This document shows, in pieces, positions 57,635 through 64,000 of a stretch of 64,000 nt of DNA; position 1 is the first letter of the stretch, and every line of letters begins with the position of its first letter. The translations under genes and the position numbers were made by a program. Origin of the DNA: an uncultured Acetobacteraceae bacterium (lineage in GTDB: Bacteria; Pseudomonadota; Alphaproteobacteria; Acetobacterales; Acetobacteraceae). Location of the stretch: positions 1-64,000 of the forward strand of contig CAIVPZ010000049.1 in NCBI GenBank assembly GCA_903907955.1, read 5' to 3'. Below the pieces are notes generated by a model, which made no database searches, was not told where the DNA came from, and saw only the letters and a list, made by a program, of their open reading frames with translations.

Positions 57635-58825
57635 ATGCCGGAGGACACCCCGCCGCACCGTCTGCACACCCGCCTGTCGCATGCCGGGCGGGCGGGCACG
57701 CATGTGCACGGCTTCGTCAACCCGGCGGTGCATCGCGGCTCCACCGTGCTGTATCCCAGCATGGCGGCGCGGCGCGGCGCCGGTGCCCACCGCTTCGAGC
57801 AGCACCTCATCTACGGCGTGATGGGCACGCCCACCCACTGGCCGCTGGAAAACGTGATCGCCGAGGTCGAAGGCGGCACGCATTGCCAGATCGTCTCCTC
57901 CGGACTGGCCGCCGTCACCACGCCGCTGCTGGCCTACCTGAAAGCAGGCGACCACCTGCTGATGCCGGATTCCGTCTATGGCCCGACGCGCAGCTTCTGC
58001 GACGGGATGCTGAAACGGTATGGGGTCGATACGACCTATTATGACCCCTGCATCACCGCCGCGGCGCTTGTTCCGCTCTTTCGCCCCAACACCACCGTCC
58101 TGTTCACCGAAAGCCCGGGCAGCCACACCTTCGAGGTGCAGGACATTCCGGCGCTCGCCGAGGTGGCGCATGCCCGGGGCGCCAAGGTACTGATGGATAA
58201 CACCTGGGGCATCCATTTCTTCCAGCCCTTCACCAAGGGCGTGGACTGCTCCATCCAGGCGCTGACCAAATACGTGGTGGGCCATTCCGACGTGCTGCTG
58301 GGCGGCATCACGGTGAACACCGAGGCCGACTGGGAATGCGTTCGCACCGCGGCGCTGGCGCTTGGCCAGTTCGCCAGCCCCGACGATTGCTGGCTGGCAT
58401 TGCGCGGCGTGCGCACCATGGCGGTGCGGCTGGAACGGCAGATGGCCTCCGGCATCGCGGTCGCATCCTGGCTGCGCGGGCGGCCGGAAGTGGCCGAAAT
58501 ACTGCACCCCGCCTTGCCCGGCGCACGTGGCCATGAGCTGTGGAAGCGCGATTTCTCCGGTGCCAGCAGCCTGTTCGGCGTGGTGTTCCAGCCGCGCTAC
58601 AGCCAGGCCGGCGTGTGGGAATTCGCCGAGGCGCTGGAGCTGTTCGGCATCGGCGCCTCCTGGGGCGGCTTCGAGAGCCTGGCGCTGCCGACCAACGGGT
58701 TCATCTCCCGCACCGCCGGCAGCGGCGATTTCGGCGGGCAGATGCTGCGGCTGCATGTCGGGCTGGAGGCGGTGGAGGACCTGACGGCGGACCTGGAACG
58801 GGCGATGGGGGTGCTTGGCGGGTAA
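57635..58825 (+). CDS. metC: Cystathionine beta-lyase
   Basis: This 396-residue PLP enzyme of the Cys/Met metabolism family cleaves cystathionine to homocysteine, pyruvate and ammonia. Features: VNPAVHRGSTVLYPS, YGVMGTPTHWPLENVIAEVEG, a PLP phosphate region QIVSSGLAAVTTP, DNTWGIHFFQPFTKGVDCSI and the PLP Lys212 in ALTKYVVGHSDVLLGG. The C-terminus has GASWGGFESLALP, typical of MetC. It is co-transcribed with sseA. Confidence 0.92.
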   Translation: MPEDTPPHRLHTRLSHAGRAGTHVHGFVNPAVHRGSTVLYPSMAARRGAGAHRFEQHLIYGVMGTPTHWPLENVIAEVEGGTHCQIVSSGLAAVTTPLLAYLKAGDHLLMPDSVYGPTRSFCDGMLKRYGVDTTYYDPCITAAALVPLFRPNTTVLFTESPGSHTFEVQDIPALAEVAHARGAKVLMDNTWGIHFFQPFTKGVDCSIQALTKYVVGHSDVLLGGITVNTEADWECVRTAALALGQFASPDDCWLALRGVRTMAVRLERQMASGIAVASWLRGRPEVAEILHPALPGARGHELWKRDFSGASSLFGVVFQPRYSQAGVWEFAEALELFGIGASWGGFESLALPTNGFISRTAGSGDFGGQMLRLHVGLEAVEDLTADLERAMGVLGG

Positions 58826-58962
58826 TCCCAGGCTTGCCGCCGCCCCACCCGCGCGGACAGGAACGACGAAAGCGCGTTACAGCGGGCGGTGTCGACGGCC
58901 AGAACGCATTGTTTTGGCGAGCAACTTTGCCGGCCGGCTGGCGCCGGTCCGGCCGGCGTGCT

Positions 58963-59436
58963 CTACCCCAAGGCTTCCGCACGGCGCGATGCCACGAAGG
59001 CGTCGATTTCGTCTCTGCCCGCCATGGCCCTGTAGTGGACATACGTCTTCGGCTGTTCTCGCCCGGAGGCGCCGTCCGCGACCGGTGCGGTTGCGTCCGC
59101 TGACCATGACGGGAAAATGCTGTGGGATATCTCAAGAACAAACCCGCGGGCATCCGGGTTCTCCAGAGCCTCTTTGGAAAGCAGACAGCATGAAATAATG
59201 AATGGCGCGATCTTCTTGCTGGCTTTTGGGTTCCGATGCAGCTCCCTGCGAAAAGCATCGAAGATTGCCTTCTCGCCATTATCAATGGCTACCGCGATGT
59301 TAACCTTGGCTTTCTTGACGCTGCTCCGGGTCGACTCAGCGATTTTCTCCGCCATGGCGGTCGGGACGCCGAACTTCAGCTCCGCGCTGCCAAAGCAAAC
59401 GAAGAAGTAGGTGTTGCCATCCGATGTCGTGCTCAT
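58963..59436 (-). CDS. Orphan soluble protein of 157 residues
   Basis: I do not recognise it. The protein has a beta-rich N-terminus (GNTYFFVCFGSAELKFGV), a helical middle rich in Lys (AESTRSSVKKAKVNIAVAID, then KAIFDAFRRELHRNPKASKKI), a Cys pair (ISCCLL) and a Pro/Ala-rich C-terminus. The base composition is lower in GC than flanking genes, so it may be a recent arrival. No ribosome site is strong. Confidence 0.55.
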   Translation of the reverse strand: MSTTSDGNTYFFVCFGSAELKFGVPTAMAEKIAESTRSSVKKAKVNIAVAIDNGEKAIFDAFRRELHRNPKASKKIAPFIISCCLLSKEALENPDARGFVLEISHSIFPSWSADATAPVADGASGREQPKTYVHYRAMAGRDEIDAFVASRRAEALG

Positions 59437-59561
59437 GCATCGCGGCTACCATGGATTCGTAGCGGACGGAAGCGTGCGCGCATCGGCTTCGGCCGCGCCA
59501 ATCGCGCACCGCCCGGCGGTCGTCGTCCCGGCAACCTCCGGCCTCCCGGCTGATACGCCTC

Positions 59562-62159
59562 TCACGCCGTTTCCGGCGCCCCCCGCTCGCCGCAGCCAAT
59601 CGCGGCGGCGAAGTCCGGCAGGATGGCATCTTCGGTGTACTGCGCGCGGATGAAGGCCAGGCCCTCGCGCGACAGCGTCCCGGCAAGCTCAGGATGGCGA
59701 TGCAGCTCGACGATCCGCTCGGCCATCTCCGCCTCGGACCGGCAGACCAGCCGGGCGAGCCCGGCCGGCAGCGGAATGCCCTCGGCAGCGATCTCGCTCA
59801 TCACGCAGGGCAGGCCGAGCCCCAGGCTGGTCAGCACCTTGCCCTTCACCCCTGCCCCGTAGCGCAGCGGCGCGGCGGTGCACAGCAGGCCCGCGAAGGC
59901 ACGCGCAAGGTCCGGCACATGCCCGGTTACCTCGTCCAGTTCGCTGGCCAGTTCCCGCACGCTGGCCGGCGGCGCCGCGCCGACCAGGCGCAGCCGCAGC
60001 CCCGGCAGCTCGTGGCGGACCAGCGGCATGATGGTGCGGGCCAGCCGCACCCCGGCATCGACGTTGGGCAGGTGCGAATAGCCGCCGACGAAGCCCACGC
60101 CGGCCCGGCCGCGCAGCTCCGGGTCGGTCGTCACCGCGGCACACGGCCACTGCACCACCGCGACCCGCACGCCGGGCACCCGCTCCCGCAGGATGGCGGC
60201 CTCATGGGCGGAATGCACGATGACGGCGTCGGCCGCCGCCGCCGCCGCCAGTTCGTCGCGCTCGACCGCCTCGGCGCGCCGCCGGAGGTCCGGCTGGTCG
60301 TCCAGCGCCGCCTGCCGTGACAGCCGCAGGAAGTGCAGGTCGGCGACACTGTAGACCAGCCGGGCGGCGGGAAAGAACTTGCGGGCGATCGGAATGTAGG
60401 GCGCGGCGCAGTCAACCCGGTGGAAATAGATCAGCTGCGGCGGAATCTGCGCCATCCGCCGGAACGCCTGTTCGACGCTGCCGGTGTACGGCGCGTAGAA
60501 GCACTCGATGCCGATGCGTTGCAGGTTGGCCGTATAGGGCGGAATGTTCGCCATGTTGTCGGCCGGAATGAAGCCGACCTTGAAGCCGAGCCGGCTGAGC
60601 ATGCGCATGTGCGACCACGCGACGGTCGAGCCGGCATCGCGGTCCGGCGTCGTCACCGTGATGTCGATGAACACCGCCCGCCGCGTCACCAGCCGTTCGG
60701 CTTCGAGAGCAGGAAAGGGGGCGCTGTTGTGGCGTTCGGCCAGCACGTCGTTCCAGCGGCGCAGGAACTTGCGCTGGTTGATGCTCTGGTAGCGCTTGAC
60801 CCCGCCCGGCGCGCCGATGGCGCCCGAGGTGGCGCCGCCGTGATGCACCACCTCCGCCAGCGGTTGCACCACCACCCGCAGGCCGGCCTGGCGGACCTTG
60901 AAGCAGAGGTCGGTATCCTCGTAATAGGCGGGTGCGTAGATCTCGTCGAAGCCGCGCATGGTCCCGAACAGCGTCCGCGGGATCATCAGCGCCGCGCCGG
61001 AGACATAGTCGGCATCGCGCAGATAGCAGTATTGCGGGTCCGCCGCGACGCCGCCGAGGCCCCAGTTCAGCCCGTTGCCCAGGCGCTGGATGATGCCGCC
61101 GGCTTCTTGCAGGGTGCCGTCAGTGTTGATCAGTTTCGCGCCGGCCACCCCGATGCCGGGCAGTTCGGTGAAGGTGCGCGCCAGCTCGTCGAGCGCGCCG
61201 GTGCGCAGCTCGGTGTCGTTATTGAGGAACAGCAGCAGTTCGCCGGCGGCGACCGCGGCACCGGCGTTGGCGGCGCGCACGAAGCCGAGCGCGGAGGCGT
61301 GCCGGACCACCTTGACCGCGCCGACGAACACCAGGTCGGCCAGCATGGTCTCGTCGATCGATCCGTCGTCCACCACGATGATTTCGAACGGCGTCCCGGC
61401 ATCGGAGTCCAGGATCGACTGCACGCAGCGGTAGGTCAGCGCGAAGTTGTTATGGCAGGGGATGATGATGGAGATTCGGGGCGGCATGTCGGCGGGGATG
61501 TCGAGAACCGGATACTTCTCGGCCACCGCGCGCAGGAATATCAGCGTTTCGGCCGACCAGATGCGGCCGGTCGATGCCGCCTTGCCGGCGATCAGCGCCA
61601 TCTCGGCGCTGCCCGGCGGAACGGCAAGGGCGGCGCGGGCGGCCACCACCTGCTTGAGCCGGGTCTGCAGGAAGCCGTACAGCTCCTCGAGGTCGGCGAC
61701 CTTGTCGGCGCCGTCAACCACCGCGTCGATCGCCCGCTCGAGCCGCCGCCGCAACTGCGGGCTGAACCCCGCTTCGGCCGGATCGAGCAATTTCGGCGAG
61801 CCGCGCAGGTGCTTGCCGCCTTTCGCCGACAGGACCGAAATGACGGTGGGGCCCGGCGAGATCACGTTGCCGACGCCATGCAGGTAGAACCCGTAACGGC
61901 CGCTACCGATGCCGGCGCCCGCCAGATCGGAGCGCGACTGGCTGGCGCTGACGCAGGCGAGCAGGTCGTCGTTCTCGTAGATATCGATCTGCGCGACCTC
62001 ATCCGGGTCGGCCGGATTCCAGGCCCAGCCGGCGATCGCCTCACGGCTGATGACATCGACATAGCCGACCACCGCGCCGTCTCCGCTCACCTGCCCGGCC
62101 GGGTCCGGTGCAGCGACGCCGGCAAGGGCCGCGACAGCCGCTGCCGTCTTCTCAGTCAT
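59562..62159 (-). CDS. Two-domain glycosyltransferase (GT2 plus GT4-like)
   Basis: This 865-residue protein begins with a short domain that contains GWAWNPADPDEVAQIDIYEND (about 20-110). A GT2 domain follows at about 225-455: RISIIIPCHNNFALTYRCV, VVDDGSIDETM, LLFLNNDTEL with the DxD-type site, and YAPAYYEDTDLCFKV. The C-terminal half (about 505-850) is a GT-B-like GT4 transferase with DRDAGSTVAWSHMRML, VIVHSAHEAAILRERVP, VGFVGGYSHLPNVDAG and RYGAGVKGKVLTSLGLGLP. It probably builds a surface polysaccharide. No membrane segment is seen. Confidence 0.85.
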   Translation of the reverse strand: MTEKTAAAVAALAGVAAPDPAGQVSGDGAVVGYVDVISREAIAGWAWNPADPDEVAQIDIYENDDLLACVSASQSRSDLAGAGIGSGRYGFYLHGVGNVISPGPTVISVLSAKGGKHLRGSPKLLDPAEAGFSPQLRRRLERAIDAVVDGADKVADLEELYGFLQTRLKQVVAARAALAVPPGSAEMALIAGKAASTGRIWSAETLIFLRAVAEKYPVLDIPADMPPRISIIIPCHNNFALTYRCVQSILDSDAGTPFEIIVVDDGSIDETMLADLVFVGAVKVVRHASALGFVRAANAGAAVAAGELLLFLNNDTELRTGALDELARTFTELPGIGVAGAKLINTDGTLQEAGGIIQRLGNGLNWGLGGVAADPQYCYLRDADYVSGAALMIPRTLFGTMRGFDEIYAPAYYEDTDLCFKVRQAGLRVVVQPLAEVVHHGGATSGAIGAPGGVKRYQSINQRKFLRRWNDVLAERHNSAPFPALEAERLVTRRAVFIDITVTTPDRDAGSTVAWSHMRMLSRLGFKVGFIPADNMANIPPYTANLQRIGIECFYAPYTGSVEQAFRRMAQIPPQLIYFHRVDCAAPYIPIARKFFPAARLVYSVADLHFLRLSRQAALDDQPDLRRRAEAVERDELAAAAAADAVIVHSAHEAAILRERVPGVRVAVVQWPCAAVTTDPELRGRAGVGFVGGYSHLPNVDAGVRLARTIMPLVRHELPGLRLRLVGAAPPASVRELASELDEVTGHVPDLARAFAGLLCTAAPLRYGAGVKGKVLTSLGLGLPCVMSEIAAEGIPLPAGLARLVCRSEAEMAERIVELHRHPELAGTLSREGLAFIRAQYTEDAILPDFAAAIGCGERGAPETA

Positions 62160-62165
62160 GATCGC

Positions 62166-62271
62166 CTCAGAGCCTGAAAAACAATCGAACTTGGAAAAGA
62201 ACGCCCGCTGATATCATTCAGCGTTTCCGGCGGGATCGGAGCGCCGCGGGCATTCATTCACAAACTCTCAG
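62166..62271. repeat. Dispersed structured repeat, copy 6 (provides stop of the 128-residue gene)
   Basis: The plus strand begins CTCAGAGCCTGAAAAACAAT and ends CACAAACTCTCAG. It contains GCCCGCTGATATCATTCAGC and GCCGCGGGCATTCATTC. On the minus strand its opening CTGAGAG gives the TGA of the membrane protein gene. The arms here are mixed, GAATGAATGCCCGC against GCGGGCGTTCTTTTCC, so pairing is weaker than in copies 1 and 2. Confidence 0.8.
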
Positions 62272-62654
62272 GCTTCGCTGCTGATGATGGTTTGCAGCGT
62301 GCGGCACAACGCCACCACGGCAATGAGCAGCAGCCCGTCCGCGATCAACGCCGTCGGCGTCACCACCATGCTGCCGACATGGAGTTGCTTCGGAATGGAT
62401 TGCATCACGTTGCTCAGCAGTTCGCGGGCCTGGCCCTCCGTTCCTGCCATCGACAGCAGGCCCGGCAGCATCGCCCAGCCGACCCCACAGATCAGCACGA
62501 TCGGCGCCAGCATCTCGGCCATGATCTCGATGAGGGCAATGGCGAACAGCACGACCCCGCGCACCACCGCCCTGGCGAGACGCAGCGCCACCACCATCGC
62601 GGGATGATTGAGCATGGCGCGCCAGTCATTCAGATCCTGGGATTCATATGACAT
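62268..62654 (-). CDS. Uncharacterised membrane protein
   Basis: This 128-residue protein has three likely membrane segments: ARAVVRGVVLFAIALIEIM, LAPIVLICGVGWAMLPGLL and ALIADGLLLIAVVALCRTL. I do not recognise the family. The ATG at 62654 opens SYESQDLNDWRAMLNHPAM before the first helix. The stop is within repeat copy 6. Confidence 0.6.
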   Translation of the reverse strand: MSYESQDLNDWRAMLNHPAMVVALRLARAVVRGVVLFAIALIEIMAEMLAPIVLICGVGWAMLPGLLSMAGTEGQARELLSNVMQSIPKQLHVGSMVVTPTALIADGLLLIAVVALCRTLQTIISSEA

Positions 62655-62891
62655 GCACCGTCCTCGGTCCGTATGTGCGGCGGCACGCAATCATCACGTT
62701 TGCTGGCCCGGCTTGGGCAGGACGACCGGCGGTGCCGAACCCGCATTGACGGTATCTGAACCTGGGTTGTTTGAAAATGACCCGCAATCATCGCCCCCGC
62801 CGCGCGGGCTGCGGACGCGCGCGGCATTGCGGCTTCCCATCTGGAAGCAGCAATGCCCGATCAGCAGCGGATACCGGAAGCGGCCGGCGGC

Positions 62892-63248
62892 CTACTGGCC
62901 GTAATACACCGGCGCCGGCGCATAGATCACCCGCGGGGGCGCATACATCACCGGGGGCGGCGCATACATCACCGGCGGAGGGACATACATCACCGGCGGC
63001 GGTGCGTACACCACCGGCGGCGCCAGCGCCCCGGCGACCACTGCGCCGATGCCAAGCCCGAGCAGCGCGCCGCCGACGACGGCGCCGCCGTACGGATACC
63101 CACCACGCCCATAATAGCCATGCCCATAGGCTGGCCCATAGTGCCCGCCATAGCCATAGCCGCGGCCACGCCAGTCGGCCTGCGCAGCGGGCGCCGCCAG
63201 CAGGACAGCCACCGCGGGAACTGCGAGCAGCACGGTGCGGATACGCAT
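62892..63248 (-). CDS. Exported Gly/Tyr- and PPPVMYAPP-repeat protein
   Basis: This 118-residue protein has a signal peptide (TVLLAVPAVAVLLAAPAAQA), then a Gly/Tyr/Arg-rich stretch (RGRGYGYGGHYGPAYGHGYY), a Gly-zipper-like helix (VVGGALLGLGIGAVVAGALA) and a C-terminal run of PPPVMYAPP-type repeats. The glycine-zipper helix recalls small outer-membrane-associated proteins. It is probably a surface or periplasmic protein of unknown role. Confidence 0.7.
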   Translation of the reverse strand: MRIRTVLLAVPAVAVLLAAPAAQADWRGRGYGYGGHYGPAYGHGYYGRGGYPYGGAVVGGALLGLGIGAVVAGALAPPVVYAPPPVMYVPPPVMYAPPPVMYAPPRVIYAPAPVYYGQ

Positions 63249-63346
63249 GGTTTTTTCCTTCTGCGGTGGGCCAGGTTCACCCTGTCCACTACCACGTTTA
63301 ATTCCAGATCTGTGGCGAATTCCGGGCAGGCACCGAACGACCCCGG

Positions 63347-63898
63347 TCAGGCCGGTTCCCCCGCCGCCTTGCGCCGCAGCATCCTCAGCCTGTCCTGACC
63401 GTCCGGCATGCGGGGATCGAGTTCCAGCGCCTTCACCCATGCCGCCAGCGCGCCCTTCCAGTCCTCCTGCGCCTCGGCAATGCGCGAGAGGGTCTGCAGC
63501 GCGACGAAATGCCGCGGCTCGCGCTGCAGCGTCGCCTGGATGTCGCGGATCGCGCCCGGCGTGTCGCCGGTGTGGAATTTCACCAGCGCCCGGGCGAGCC
63601 AGGCCTCGGCATAGTCGGGCGCCAGCACCAGGGCATCGTTCAGCGTGTCCAGCGCCCCGTCGGTATCGCCCTGCTCCAGGTCGCGGGTGCCGCGGTTGAT
63701 CAGCAGCAGCACCGCCGGCGAGCCGGCCTGCTGCCAGGCCTGCCGGATCTTCGCCTCCAGCGCCGCCGCTTCCTGCTCGTCCGGGGCCGCCTTCAGCGCG
63801 GCGAACAGCGGGTCGAGGTCGGGCTTGCGCGGGTCCGCCCGCCCCTGGGCAAGCGCGGGGCCGGCGGCGAGCAGCACAAGCAGGAAAATCAGGCGCAT
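63347..63898 (-). CDS. Periplasmic TPR-repeat protein
   Basis: This 183-residue protein has a signal peptide (RLIFLLVLLAAGPALAQG) and about three TPR units: LLINRGTRDLEQGDTDGALD, LAPDYAEAWLARALVKFHTG with DTPGAIRDIQAT, and HFVALQTLSRIAEAQEDWKGA. TPR proteins serve as scaffolds; the partner is unknown. The ATG at 63898 places the signal peptide at the N-terminus. The last 100 bases of the window hold nothing I can support. Confidence 0.8.
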   Translation of the reverse strand: MRLIFLLVLLAAGPALAQGRADPRKPDLDPLFAALKAAPDEQEAAALEAKIRQAWQQAGSPAVLLLINRGTRDLEQGDTDGALDTLNDALVLAPDYAEAWLARALVKFHTGDTPGAIRDIQATLQREPRHFVALQTLSRIAEAQEDWKGALAAWVKALELDPRMPDGQDRLRMLRRKAAGEPA

Positions 63899-64000
63899 GG
63901 CAAAATGGTGGGGCCGCATCACCCCGGGCACAAGGGCGCCCACAGGCGCGGCCAAGCGCCTCGCGCTACTCGGCCGCCCTGCCACCGATCCCCTCGGGTT

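Overview
The window is high-GC chromosomal DNA from an alphaproteobacterium. Gene content points to Rhodospirillales, most likely Acetobacteraceae: an rdgB-rph pair divergent from hrcA, grpE-dnaK-dnaJ nearby, a FliX-type flagellar regulator, a complete ccoNOQP-GHIS cluster, prpDC, UPF0262 and cysteine-depleted DksA. The family-level placement is inference. I saw no rRNA, tRNA or CRISPR array.

Layout. 1-1.7 kb: wreckage of nested insertion sequences (two IS66-type tnpA fragments, an IS91-type integrase fragment) and a ParB-like scrap. 1.7-6.4 kb: an AI-2E family permease, a low-GC TupA-like ATP-grasp gene with an in-frame stop, and an overlapping methyltransferase / glycosyltransferase / SMR operon. 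6.5-17.4 kb: rdgB-rph, hrcA, a c-di-GMP phosphodiesterase response regulator overlapping a hybrid histidine kinase, then grpE, dnaK, dnaJ. 17.7-20.7 kb: an unusual pair, a 153-residue protein and an 823-residue protein with a PI3/PI4-kinase-like core. 20.8-29.8 kb: the cbb3 oxidase and maturation genes on the minus strand behind an FNR/FixK box. 29.9-34.0 kb: dksA, fliX, flgI, a FlgJ-type rod protein, a FlgN-like gene and a glycosyltransferase. 34.1-46.5 kb: a Lys/Ala-rich DNA-binding-like protein, prpDC, UPF0262, mtnA, a SWIM/SNF2 pair and msrP. 46.6-58.8 kb: DUF2061-like protein, alpha/beta hydrolase, lipocalin, EEP hydrolase, amtB with a sigma-54 promoter candidate, a second AI-2E permease, a decayed hydroxypyruvate isomerase next to an XRE regulator, and a NUDIX / sulfurtransferase / cystathionine beta-lyase run. 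58.9-64 kb: an orphan gene, a two-domain glycosyltransferase and small exported or membrane proteins.

The most unusual signals are (1) a dispersed family of about 80-125 bp structured repeats, six copies, several of which supply the stop codon of the neighbouring gene; (2) arrays of CCAGGGG-type hairpins, one lying inside the ccoH/ccoI coding overlap; (3) the PI4-kinase-like gene and its small upstream partner; (4) an AmtB in which the first pore histidine is glutamate; (5) a 33-residue membrane peptide gene with its own promoter and ribosome binding site. Several genes are visibly decaying (TupA-like, hydroxypyruvate isomerase, flavin reductase, ParB-like, the IS elements).
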